Assembly (NCBI GenBank): GCA_964624795.1
Contig: CAZUZS010000007.1
Coordinates: 1-64,000 of the forward strand
Source of the DNA: CAZUZS01 sp964624795
Lineage (GTDB): Bacteria; Calditrichota; Calditrichia; RBG-13-44-9
Direction of reading: 5' to 3'
Length of the DNA: 64,000 bases
A program made the position numbers and the translations under genes. The notes under the pieces were generated by a model. That model was not told where the DNA came from, did not search any database, and saw only the letters and a program-made list of their open reading frames with translations. Shown here piece after piece: positions 42,742 through 51,842 of the stretch. Numbering within the stretch: the stretch's first letter is position 1; each line of letters starts with the position of its first letter.

Positions 42742-45330
42742 TTAAAAATGAAGATTGAATTCCAGATAGTAAAAATCCTGTGTTGGTTGATATAAGCTGG
42801 CCTCATAGTATCTTCCGATATTCGCAATTGGCTCGTTGCTGCTATCCCTGGCTTGCACAAAATCAACCGCTTTCTGGTAATCGTGGGTGTATTTAATCCT
42901 CATGCTGATTTGCGGGCTGATTCGCGAGTAGAGCGAAATCCAATATCGCATTGCACCCCGCGGGCTGTCCATCACCATAAACTGGGTATCCTCAAACGCC
43001 CAGAAGAATCCTTTATAATATCCCAGGAAACCCTGCAATTTCAGCAACTGGCTAAAGTTGTGCCGGAAGAAGCCGCCCAGCGCCTCGCCCGGCGATCCCA
43101 TATTTCCCGCCAGGTTGGTGGTGCTGTAGTCCGCCCCGGTTTGCACCGGAAACGACAGCCGCGGACGTGGACGAAATTTTGTAATGGCATTGACATACAA
43201 CATTCCGACCTCATCGAATCCGGAAAGTCGTAAACGAAGCGTCCCGCGGAATTCCAGGCTCTCAAAATACTCGATTGATGGATTGTTCTGGACCTCGCGT
43301 CCCTGGTATTTCTGCCGCAGGTTAACCCGCAGCGGAAATATGGGGCGAAATTCGAGCGTTCCAACCAGTCTTTGCTGTGTTGCATCATCCGACACCCTGC
43401 GCCATGTATCATATTCCAGATTAAAAAGCATCTGACGATTAATCTGGTAACGGGAGTTCAGATAAAAGCCTCTTTCCGGCTGCGGCTGGGGATTGTTTGT
43501 ATAAAGCTGCCCGTACAGCGGATCTTGCAGGTAGAAGTAATCCTGGAATATGGTTCGCTTAAAGCGGCGGTAATTGGAAAACGATCTCTGGTACGGGTTA
43601 TCGAATTGCAGGCTGTAATCCCGGTATAATCCTAACAGCGAGAAATTGTTATACTGAACATACGCACTCGCAACCAGTGCATGCGGGTTTCCGCTGAGAA
43701 AACCGGCCGATTTGTCCAGTTCCGCATATTCACCCTGGATTGCTACATTCTGATAGACCGATTGAAAATCGAACCCGTACACTCTTCGGAAAGATTTTGC
43801 AGCGCCCCACAATGGATTCTCACCATCCGAAACCGGGCCACCGTAGGAATTGAAAATCTCATTATCTGCCATGGCCGTGTAACCCAGGTTGCCGGCACCG
43901 ATAATTTCGCTGCTGTCGGGGCGAATCAGTCGGTCGTAGGCGCTTTCATAGTAGGTGAATCCTAACTGGGTAGCAGGCAGCACATCGTACGCGAAGTGGG
44001 TTCCGTACAACAATTCATGCACATTGTCCCGCCAGCTAATGCCCCGCTTGCTCCGGAAGGTATCCTGGGGGGCGTATTGAAATCGTTGATCCAGCACGAT
44101 AAGCTGGTTCATTGCATATTGTTCTTCGCCGTTCACAATAATGGGATTAGCATTGAGTATGGCGTCGCGTTTGTCATAGGAGCCAAACAAAAAAAGGTGG
44201 GCGTTCCGGAAACCCAATTCGGTTGCGGCACCGGTGAGCTTGTATTCCCGGGTGCGGGAGTTATCGCCGGAAAGGCCGATGAACCGCTTTCGGAATCCGA
44301 AACCGCTCTTCCGGGGCTGGAAGAAATCGCTGTTCTCCATCACGACTCCCTGTCCAAAAGCCAGGCTGTAATTGCCCACATAAAACTTTCGCACCTCCAG
44401 CGGTCCCAGTTTTTGGTTCTCGATCCCCGCATAGAGCTTGCCTTTCGGCACATCCGCGAAACCGAGATTCTGATTGAACATCGGTTCATCCAGGGCATGG
44501 TAGTAAGAATACCCAAAGTGGATGTCGTTACCCAGGCTGCCCAGGAAGCGGGTATAAACACTGGGGTAACCGGTGGGAGAAGCATATTCCTGGACAAGTT
44601 CTTCCGGGATGGTTGTTGTCGCTTCGGCTTCCTCGGTGAGGAAAGGCGTATCGTCCATTCGCATAAGAATATGCCCATGGAACTGCATGTGTTGTTCAGC
44701 AGGCTCGAAACTCACAAAATCGCTCGCATTTCGGTATCCGTAATATGAGAGATATGGTGCGCTTCGCAAATCCCGGCTGCTGAAAATTTTTCCGACCTGG
44801 TTCCGGTACTGAATAATTGAGGCTGCGTCTACCGGTGAGACCCCCTGCAAATTGAGCAATTGATCGTAACTGATGGTGTTAATATCAACCGGTTCCAGCG
44901 CCTGTTCAATCCAGAGATCGACCAGCGCCTGGTTGGTGCCTTCGTTGCCTTCCCACCGATCCAGCTTATAATACAGGTCTTCGATACGCGCTTCGCGTTC
45001 GGTTCTGGGCGCATAAGGTCTGATCCTCACCAGCGGTTTGATGCTCAGGAATATATCCTGGGTCATTCCCTTGATCTGGTTCAGCTCGTACACGCTTGTC
45101 AACGGTCCCTGGTAGGTAATCCGGTCATAAATCCGCTCCGCCAATTCCTGCGATATGGGCAATTTGGCAATCTCTTCGTAACTGGCATTGTTAAGATCCA
45201 GTTGATTTTGGGGCGAGTAAGCCGGCTGATTGTGATCCTGTGACCGCAGGGGAAGAACCAGCATTAAAGCAAAAATCAATGCAGGAACAAGAATGTTATA
45301 AAAAAACTGATTATCTTTCTTCATTTTCAT
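42742..45330 (-). CDS. Helix-hairpin-helix (ComEA-like) protein with large C-terminal beta-barrel
   Basis: The 862-residue exported protein has a signal peptide followed by two ComEA-type helix-hairpin-helix units. The first, at about residues 42-100, contains LDLNNASYEEIAKLP and VYELNQIKGM. The second, at about 145-210, contains VDINTISYDQLLNLQGV and a shortened DLRSAPYLS. Such units usually bind double-stranded DNA. The remaining 650 residues are rich in Tyr, Phe and Arg with alternating strands, ending YYLEFNLHF, as in an outer-membrane barrel of 20 or more strands. DNA binding or uptake at the cell surface is an inference. AAGGAA precedes ATG 45330; ATG 45324 is also possible. Confidence 0.82.
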   Translation of the reverse strand: MKMKKDNQFFYNILVPALIFALMLVLPLRSQDHNQPAYSPQNQLDLNNASYEEIAKLPISQELAERIYDRITYQGPLTSVYELNQIKGMTQDIFLSIKPLVRIRPYAPRTEREARIEDLYYKLDRWEGNEGTNQALVDLWIEQALEPVDINTISYDQLLNLQGVSPVDAASIIQYRNQVGKIFSSRDLRSAPYLSYYGYRNASDFVSFEPAEQHMQFHGHILMRMDDTPFLTEEAEATTTIPEELVQEYASPTGYPSVYTRFLGSLGNDIHFGYSYYHALDEPMFNQNLGFADVPKGKLYAGIENQKLGPLEVRKFYVGNYSLAFGQGVVMENSDFFQPRKSGFGFRKRFIGLSGDNSRTREYKLTGAATELGFRNAHLFLFGSYDKRDAILNANPIIVNGEEQYAMNQLIVLDQRFQYAPQDTFRSKRGISWRDNVHELLYGTHFAYDVLPATQLGFTYYESAYDRLIRPDSSEIIGAGNLGYTAMADNEIFNSYGGPVSDGENPLWGAAKSFRRVYGFDFQSVYQNVAIQGEYAELDKSAGFLSGNPHALVASAYVQYNNFSLLGLYRDYSLQFDNPYQRSFSNYRRFKRTIFQDYFYLQDPLYGQLYTNNPQPQPERGFYLNSRYQINRQMLFNLEYDTWRRVSDDATQQRLVGTLEFRPIFPLRVNLRQKYQGREVQNNPSIEYFESLEFRGTLRLRLSGFDEVGMLYVNAITKFRPRPRLSFPVQTGADYSTTNLAGNMGSPGEALGGFFRHNFSQLLKLQGFLGYYKGFFWAFEDTQFMVMDSPRGAMRYWISLYSRISPQISMRIKYTHDYQKAVDFVQARDSSNEPIANIGRYYEASLYQPTQDFYYLEFNLHF

Positions 45331-45357
45331 TAAACCATATTTCCTTGAATAAACAAA

Positions 45358-46242
45358 TTAAAATTCCATCGCCAGACCCATCTGGTGGGTTTCACCCAGC
45401 TCGCCGTGAGTCAGCAGGGCATAATCCAGCTTAAATTGGGCAAATTGCAGCCCAAGCCCGGCGGAGAACCGGTTGGGATTGGTAGTGGCGCCGAATCGCA
45501 GGAACAGGTTTGAGAAGACATTAAATTCCGCGCCTCCCCACAATTGCATATCGCCCACACCGATGGTACGGTTAAAATCGAGAGAGGTGGTAACCCCATC
45601 GTACGGTTTGTAAGCCAGTCCAACAACTACCCGCTGTGGCAAATCGTGACGGGTGTATGCCCCAATCCGGGGATTGTTTACATTGAGGAAGTAAACACCC
45701 AACGACGTTCGATCATAAATTGATGCCATCAACCCCACGTCAAGACCAAAGGTGGTGGCGCTCCCCAGGTCGCCAAAGGTTAACGACTCGCCTAACGTCC
45801 AGTAGTAAGCTTTTAGCGAATACCCAAAAGCAAGGCTGCTGTGAATGTCGTTCATCAGGTAGAAACCATGTGATAAAGCAAGTGTATATTCACCGGAGAT
45901 GTCGGTGTCCTTATAATTTACGCCGAAATATTGAACGGAGAAGGAAGCGGTTCCGTATTTACCCGGTAATGGATAGGCCGCAGCCCCAAAGAAATTGCGC
46001 AGGAAAGAAACATTGAACAGGCGCAGGTAAGAAGTTCCAACCGCAAGGCTGTGAAGCTGAGACAGGCCGGCCGGGTTGTAATAGGCCGCCCAAACATCGT
46101 TCGCCACTCCGGCACCGGAGCCGCCCATCGCCGTAGCCCGTGCGCTGGGGAAGCGATCATCGAACAAACCGGCATAAGACACGGACGAACAGGTAAACAG
46201 AATCAGGAAAATTAACAGCACGAATTGTTTTGCGTTTTTCAT
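45358..46242 (-). CDS. PorV/PorQ-family outer-membrane protein
   Basis: The 294-residue protein has a signal peptide (MKNAKQFVLLIFLILFTCSSVSYA) and a barrel opening with RFPSARATAMGGSGAGVAN and YYNPAGLSQL, the start typical of PorV/PorQ proteins. In type IX secretion, PorV shuttles cargo carrying a C-terminal sorting domain to the attachment complex. The gene directly upstream encodes such a candidate cargo, which strengthens the reading. AAGGGA lies before the ATG. Whether it acts in true type IX secretion cannot be decided here, as no PorK/L/M/N or SprA gene is present. Confidence 0.82.
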   Translation of the reverse strand: MKNAKQFVLLIFLILFTCSSVSYAGLFDDRFPSARATAMGGSGAGVANDVWAAYYNPAGLSQLHSLAVGTSYLRLFNVSFLRNFFGAAAYPLPGKYGTASFSVQYFGVNYKDTDISGEYTLALSHGFYLMNDIHSSLAFGYSLKAYYWTLGESLTFGDLGSATTFGLDVGLMASIYDRTSLGVYFLNVNNPRIGAYTRHDLPQRVVVGLAYKPYDGVTTSLDFNRTIGVGDMQLWGGAEFNVFSNLFLRFGATTNPNRFSAGLGLQFAQFKLDYALLTHGELGETHQMGLAMEF

Positions 46243-46335
46243 ATATCAGATCCCTTATAATAATCTCGCAGAATAAAAATCCCCCAATTTGTAGCATCTT
46301 GTAGGAATTAATATATCTGCCAACAAATATATCTG

Positions 46336-49300
46336 TTATTTTTTTAGCCGGGTACCGACCACAATCGGGGCCCTTTTTACTTTTCTCTTGCCGGAGACTC
46401 TCTCCATCACTTCCAGGTGACAGATGTAGGTGCCCAGCGGAACAAAATCCCTGTATTCATCCCGGCCATCCCATTGAAGTTCATTTTCCACAAGTTCGGC
46501 GTCCTCGTCCAGCAAGGTCGTCACAAGGCGCCCGCCCAGGTCAAATATGCGAAGGGTGACATGATTCGGAATCGAGCCGGCATTATAGTGGATGGTAATA
46601 TTCTCCCCCATGTCCGGCACAAACGGATGGGGCGGAACATCCAGGGACACTTTTTCCAGAGATGCCTGGTAATTGGCATCTATTCTTATATCATCCTGGT
46701 AAGCAGGCAATATCTGGTAAGAGGTTCCGAAAATGCTCCCAACTCCTTTGGCGATGATAGCCTTATTGACGCTGATCGAATCCAGGTTTATTCCGGTGGT
46801 CCCCCACACCCGCAAGGTCAACGAACCGGTTCCGTCATTTACCGTTATGTTATAATCATAGGGGGCCTGGGAAGATGTAGTGTAACTTTCGGTAACGATT
46901 GCATGTTGACCGGCGGAAATATTGGGTACCTGGATAAGCGTCCCGTCCCAGCGGGCATTTTTCGCTTCCTGAGTGCTGAGCTCGACAGCTTCGGGGAGTG
47001 CCGGTGCAAGATAAAGCGAATCAATTTGGATGGGCAGGATCTGTGTCGTCCGCTGGTATTCCGAGACCAGCCCGCTGAACCGGACGAAATAGCCACGCCT
47101 GAAATTCACTGTATCCGGGGTCCCGGATTTGCTGACATTAATACCATAGCCGGATTCATCCTGCACATAAGCAGATGTCCGGTCGGTGCGCAGAACACCG
47201 GCGCCTATCGTTGTAACGCCTCGCACAGTAACGGTGTCTTTAAATTGGGCAGAATTAGTCTGGAGATCGCTGATAAGCCAGTAGGGATTCTGCCCCACCG
47301 CAATCTGCGGACTCTTTGAGATAAACTGAGGAGTGCCCTTTTCCTGCACCGCAGTCTTTATCCAGAAGTATGAATATACGTGGCTGGACGTTGCGGACAT
47401 ATTTTGAATCGTCACATATCCACTGTCTGCAGCGGTTAGATTGCAGCCCGTTAACTCAATCCAGAATTGACCATATTCAAGAACCACCTTTTTGGAGGCA
47501 TCTTCGAGCCCTTTTCCGCTTAACAGCACATCGTCCTTACTGCCGCTCCAGGCCCAGTTAAATGGAATGCCAATTTGCACCTTTTGCAAAGTATCGGCTT
47601 CATTACTCCACAATGTAATTGCAATGGCAACGCCGGTTTCGCCGGGAGAAATCGTATCACGGTCAGCTAAGGCAAAACCACCGCCATCGCCGGACACCGC
47701 CGAACCCGGTTTATAAATATCCTGCTGGTATCCAACCACAACCTGGCCGGCGCCGTTGTAGATATCGTCTATGCCCAGGGCAATAATCGTGTCTCCGATA
47801 GCGAAACTGCTTAAATTCAGATTAGAAGTATCCCAGATTCGAACAGTGCAGGGCCCGCTCCCATCGTCCAAAACCACATTCGCCCCCCCACCGGCCGAAT
47901 AGAGATCTGAAATCACTCCCTCGAGCTTTACATAGACTCCTTCCCACTGTATGTCGGTGGCTTCCGAGGTGCTTAGATTCAGAGGAGTGGGCAATGCGTT
48001 ATTCCGGCTTAACACTTCCAAAGTATAATCGGTTATCTCGGTAGTTCCCTGGTAATCTAAAATTGTTCCGTTTATGACCACCAGATTCCCCCGCTCCAGC
48101 CGGCTGTCAACCGTACCGTATTGGTAAACATTGATGCCGTAACCGGAGTTGTCCTGTATGTAGGCATCGGTCCGGGTGTCGATTGTTATTCCGGCACCCA
48201 TGGTAACAACGCCCATAATTGTAACCTGCTGGTTAACATAGTTGCTTGTGTGCAGTTGGATTTCCGAAATCGGAACAGCATTGACACCAATGCCAACTTT
48301 AACGCGCGGGCTATTTTGTATAGCTGTCAGGACACCGCCGCTGGTAGCCGTTTTAATATTAAATGTGGAAAACGCATTTTCGGCAGGTGCCGTCAAACCC
48401 TGCACCGTGATCATCCCCGCACTGCTTTGTGTTACCGAAGCCTGATCCACCAGGATCTTATTCCCCTGCACGGTAAGATTTGCACCGGCGAAGCCGGTTC
48501 CGCCAATCTGGGCGGTGCCGCCCCACTGCCATCCGGCGGGAATATCGAGTGAGATCGACGTCAAAGTATAGGCAGCATCGCCGGAGATCGTGAATTCGAG
48601 GCTCTGTCCACTCTGCCCGATCCCCACCGAGTCGGGCGTCACGGTCGCCGTCCCAGTACCGTCTCCCGGATTGGAAGTTACCAGACTAATGTCCTCCTGG
48701 TAGGCCGGCAAAATCTGACCTTCCAGGTTGTAAGAATCAACTACGCCTTTTACCATAATCACATCGTTCAACTGAAATCCGGAGACATTAATCTGGGTGG
48801 CATCCCACACCCGAACTGTCACTTCGCCGCTTCCGTCATTAATTACAATGCTGTTTCCACCGCCCGCATAATACATGTCTGTAATGGTTCCGGTCGCTTC
48901 CACCATGGTCCCTTCCAGCGATGTGTCAGTTGCTCCGATTGTCGAGACCTGCAGCGGAGCCGGCAAAGTTTGATTGCTGTCTAAAACCTGGTAGGTAAAG
49001 TCAGTTATTTCAGTAGTGTGATCAAAACGGGTAGAATGAATATATTCCGTAACAGTTCCGGTAATCCGTAATTTTTTTCCTCGTTCAAAACCGGGGAAAT
49101 TTTCGGGAGGATCGAACGAAAAGACATTTATTCCGCGCCCTGAATTATCCTGGACATATGCATCCAACTGGGTAGTGGACAGCTTTTCCCTGCCAACCGT
49201 AACAATTGCCTCTATAGTTACGGAAGTGTAGTTTGATGGATTTGCCTGAATATCAGCGATTGTGGCTGCCACCGATGGCCGATAAACCGTTACTGCCGGG

Positions 49301-50382
49301 CTTTCCCCGATGGCAGTAAGATTACCGCCTGCAGTCGCTGTTTGAATCTCGAAAACAGACTGCTCGGGCTGTGCCGGGGAAGTCAAACTGGAAATTGTAA
49401 CCACCCCGCTGTCCGCAGCGGTTAACTGGGCTGAGGTCAAACTTACGACATTGCCATTTACCGACGGAGATGCGCCGCTAAAAGCGGGTCCGCTCAACTG
49501 GACATCCCCGGAGCTGCTGCTCCATCCCCAGGTTGTTGGAACCGCAAGGGAAATGGAGGTCACTGTTTCCGACGCAGTTCCCTTTATAACAAAAGCCAGG
49601 GAAAGGGTAGTATCGGCTCGGACCGAATTCGGCAAAACGTAGGCGATGCCGCTGCCATCGCCGGTGGGCACCTGCAAATCAGTTGTGCCCGGCGTCGGAT
49701 CCTGCAAAGTAAAATTCTGGCCGATCGGCTCGCTGGTTTCGTTGTGGCCGGTAATTCCGTTACCGCCGGTAAAGATCTCCCCGGCCTCCCCCACTGAAAT
49801 CCGGGTCATGGTCTTCCCCGATACCGGAGCGGGATTAAACGGATCCTGGTTACCAACCGGGGTATCCGGCAAGTAACCGGGAACAGCGCTCTTGTCTACA
49901 AAATTGCTGGTCGTGCTTCCCCACATGGCATAGTCCACATCCTGAACGGTGCTGCTCTGCCCATCCCAGGAAAAAAGCATCAACATTTCCAGGTTCGAGA
50001 GAGAAGCCGAACTGCCGACATAGAGCGGCTCCATATCAGGAACGGAACTCACCGATTTTATTTCGTAATCCGCATTACTCACCGAATTACCGTCCATAGC
50101 GACAACAATCACGCCCGCCGCATCGATGGTTGCCCCGGCAGGAAATTTTACCAAAAAATCGCTGGAAACGGAACTATACACTCCATTAACCATTTCATAG
50201 TAGGTTTTGTAATCGGAAAGATAGAGATGGTCGAGCGCGAGCGAAGAAGCGTTAGGATTAAAGATTTCGACAAACTCTGCGCTGTCCGGGCTTACTTGTA
50301 TTTCCGAAATCAAAAGGTGATTTTCAGAAAGCAGAAGCGAAGGTAGAAATACAAGGGTGAAAAGAGTAGTCCAAAATTTCAT
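46336..50382 (-). CDS. Large secreted lamin-tail / OB-fold repeat protein with FlgD/type-IX-like C-terminal domain
   Basis: The 1348-residue protein has a signal peptide (MKFWTTLFTLVFLPSLLLS) and a lamin-tail-like domain (about 22-235, LLISEIQVSPDSAEFVEIF). Three tandem units of 320-345 residues follow, at about 240-573, 574-896 and 897-1240. Each starts GDG(S/T/G)G, has an Ig-like part, then two OB-fold modules marked by (A/V)Y(V/I)QD(N/E)SG(R/Y)GINV and NDGSG/DDGSG..VRVWD. The C-terminus (about 1245-1348) resembles a FlgD-like/type IX sorting domain: LRIFDLGGRLV, QWDGRDE, PLGTY. No catalytic nuclease domain is present. Similar OB-fold and lamin-tail modules occur in extracellular nucleases such as ExeM and YhcR. 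CGGAGA precedes ATG 50382. Ligand unknown. Confidence 0.85.
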   Translation of the reverse strand: MKFWTTLFTLVFLPSLLLSENHLLISEIQVSPDSAEFVEIFNPNASSLALDHLYLSDYKTYYEMVNGVYSSVSSDFLVKFPAGATIDAAGVIVVAMDGNSVSNADYEIKSVSSVPDMEPLYVGSSASLSNLEMLMLFSWDGQSSTVQDVDYAMWGSTTSNFVDKSAVPGYLPDTPVGNQDPFNPAPVSGKTMTRISVGEAGEIFTGGNGITGHNETSEPIGQNFTLQDPTPGTTDLQVPTGDGSGIAYVLPNSVRADTTLSLAFVIKGTASETVTSISLAVPTTWGWSSSSGDVQLSGPAFSGASPSVNGNVVSLTSAQLTAADSGVVTISSLTSPAQPEQSVFEIQTATAGGNLTAIGESPAVTVYRPSVAATIADIQANPSNYTSVTIEAIVTVGREKLSTTQLDAYVQDNSGRGINVFSFDPPENFPGFERGKKLRITGTVTEYIHSTRFDHTTEITDFTYQVLDSNQTLPAPLQVSTIGATDTSLEGTMVEATGTITDMYYAGGGNSIVINDGSGEVTVRVWDATQINVSGFQLNDVIMVKGVVDSYNLEGQILPAYQEDISLVTSNPGDGTGTATVTPDSVGIGQSGQSLEFTISGDAAYTLTSISLDIPAGWQWGGTAQIGGTGFAGANLTVQGNKILVDQASVTQSSAGMITVQGLTAPAENAFSTFNIKTATSGGVLTAIQNSPRVKVGIGVNAVPISEIQLHTSNYVNQQVTIMGVVTMGAGITIDTRTDAYIQDNSGYGINVYQYGTVDSRLERGNLVVINGTILDYQGTTEITDYTLEVLSRNNALPTPLNLSTSEATDIQWEGVYVKLEGVISDLYSAGGGANVVLDDGSGPCTVRIWDTSNLNLSSFAIGDTIIALGIDDIYNGAGQVVVGYQQDIYKPGSAVSGDGGGFALADRDTISPGETGVAIAITLWSNEADTLQKVQIGIPFNWAWSGSKDDVLLSGKGLEDASKKVVLEYGQFWIELTGCNLTAADSGYVTIQNMSATSSHVYSYFWIKTAVQEKGTPQFISKSPQIAVGQNPYWLISDLQTNSAQFKDTVTVRGVTTIGAGVLRTDRTSAYVQDESGYGINVSKSGTPDTVNFRRGYFVRFSGLVSEYQRTTQILPIQIDSLYLAPALPEAVELSTQEAKNARWDGTLIQVPNISAGQHAIVTESYTTSSQAPYDYNITVNDGTGSLTLRVWGTTGINLDSISVNKAIIAKGVGSIFGTSYQILPAYQDDIRIDANYQASLEKVSLDVPPHPFVPDMGENITIHYNAGSIPNHVTLRIFDLGGRLVTTLLDEDAELVENELQWDGRDEYRDFVPLGTYICHLEVMERVSGKRKVKRAPIVVGTRLKK

Positions 50383-50539
50383 GAAAAAAATCTCCGATAA
50401 TTAGTTTTGTCACATAAAGATTTTAATATACAGTCCGCATATTAAAGTGTCAAGTACGGAAGAAATTACTGAAGGACAATTGAAAACATTGTTTTGATTT
50501 AATTAACAGCTATATTTAAATTCGTTAAAAAAACGCAAA
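50383..50539. promoter_or_regulatory. Divergent promoter region between the surface-protein operon and uppS
   Basis: These 157 AT-rich bases must contain promoters for the minus-strand surface-protein genes and the plus-strand uppS group. No specific elements were resolved by eye. Confidence 0.4.
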
Positions 50540-51322
50540 ATGGGAAAACAGAGCAAACGGTTAAAAGAACTGAGTAAGCTATTCGAAAAAGGGGTTCCCC
50601 TGCCGCGGCATATTGCTATCATTATGGACGGAAATGGAAGATGGGCTAAAAAGCGGGGGCTTCCACGGGTTGCCGGACATAACGAAGGAATAAAATCTAT
50701 CCGGGCAGTTGTTGAGGCAGCGGGTGAGTTGGATACAAAAGTACTGACACTTTATACTTTTTCGAAAGAAAACTGGTATCGCCCGCGGCAGGAGGTTTCC
50801 GCTCTAATGAAACTGTTTGTCTCCACCCTGCGCCGGGAAATAGACGACCTGTTAAAAAAGAATGTCAAGTTGAAGGCAATCGGAAATCTGGAAGACCTGC
50901 CGGAAACCGCATACGAAGAATTGATGTACGGAATTGAACGAACCGTACACAATACCGGGCTAACCCTGAATCTTGCACTAAGTTACAGTGGCCGGCAGGA
51001 GATTCTGGAGGCGGTTCAGGCAATTGCCCACAAGGTAAAAACCGGGTTGCTGCAACCGGAAGAAATTAGTGAGCAGGTGTTTTCTGCCCATTTACATACT
51101 TATGATCTCCCCGATCCTGATTTGCTGATTCGGACCAGCGGTGAGTCGCGAGTAAGTAACTTTTTGCTATGGCAGCTATCTTATACAGAAATATATGTAA
51201 CCAAAACACTGTGGCCGGATTTCAGGAAGCAGGAGTTTTATGACGCACTATTAAATTATCTGAACCGGGAAAGAAGGTTTGGGAAAGTAAGCGAACAAAT
51301 TGCACAAAATGCGACGGGATAG
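50540..51322 (+). CDS. uppS: Isoprenyl transferase (undecaprenyl diphosphate synthase)
   Basis: The 260-residue cis-prenyltransferase extends farnesyl diphosphate with isopentenyl diphosphate to make the C55 lipid carrier for peptidoglycan and O-antigen. It has HIAIIMDGNGRWAKKRG with catalytic D30, TLYTFSKENW, and RTSGESRVSNFLLWQ near the C-terminus. Length is normal. No strong ribosome site precedes ATG 50540. The 3' end overlaps the start of the next gene by 14 bases, so the two are co-transcribed. Confidence 0.95.
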   Translation: MGKQSKRLKELSKLFEKGVPLPRHIAIIMDGNGRWAKKRGLPRVAGHNEGIKSIRAVVEAAGELDTKVLTLYTFSKENWYRPRQEVSALMKLFVSTLRREIDDLLKKNVKLKAIGNLEDLPETAYEELMYGIERTVHNTGLTLNLALSYSGRQEILEAVQAIAHKVKTGLLQPEEISEQVFSAHLHTYDLPDPDLLIRTSGESRVSNFLLWQLSYTEIYVTKTLWPDFRKQEFYDALLNYLNRERRFGKVSEQIAQNATG

Positions 51323-51728
51323 CGACTTCTTAAATAAAATAAGTTCCGCTTTCGGGAATATTTGGAGGTTCATATTTTCATTCCGAAAGATTTTCCTGGT
51401 ATGGCTGGCGCTTACGATTTTTGGAGTCGTGGGCTTTGCACTCGGTTTAGATAAAAAAGCAATAACATTTCTCATCATCGTATTCGGCATCATCAGCCAG
51501 GCATTCATCGGCTTGCTGAACTTAATCGCGCTCATTCCGATCATCGGCCCGCTCATCGCAAAGGTTTTGGCGTTGCCGTTCTACTGGTTGCTGAACGCCT
51601 TGGGCTATTTTGTCTCGGTTGTAGCAATCAAGAGAGGGTTCAGCAAGGAAGTACTCAATTACAGGGTGCTCACAATTGTGTTTCTGGTTGGCATTGTAGT
51701 CGGCTTTATTTTGGGAAAAATAATCTGA
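51309..51728 (+). CDS. Small multi-span membrane protein
   Basis: The product (139 residues from ATG 51309) has four hydrophobic segments at about 22-45, 50-72, 78-104 and 116-139, and few charged residues between them. I do not recognise a family. It overlaps the uppS stop codon by 14 bases. In many genomes the gene after uppS encodes CDP-diglyceride synthetase (CdsA); this protein is too short and lacks the CdsA signature, so it is not that enzyme. Confidence 0.75.
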   Translation: MRRDSDFLNKISSAFGNIWRFIFSFRKIFLVWLALTIFGVVGFALGLDKKAITFLIIVFGIISQAFIGLLNLIALIPIIGPLIAKVLALPFYWLLNALGYFVSVVAIKRGFSKEVLNYRVLTIVFLVGIVVGFILGKII

Positions 51729-51842
51729 CATGGCATTTTCTCTTTTACCCGGCTTCGAGAAAAATGTGAACCCCGATCATAAAACATTCATTTCATAACT
51801 TACCCCACCCGAATATAAGTAAGACGAATCATCGACAAATAA

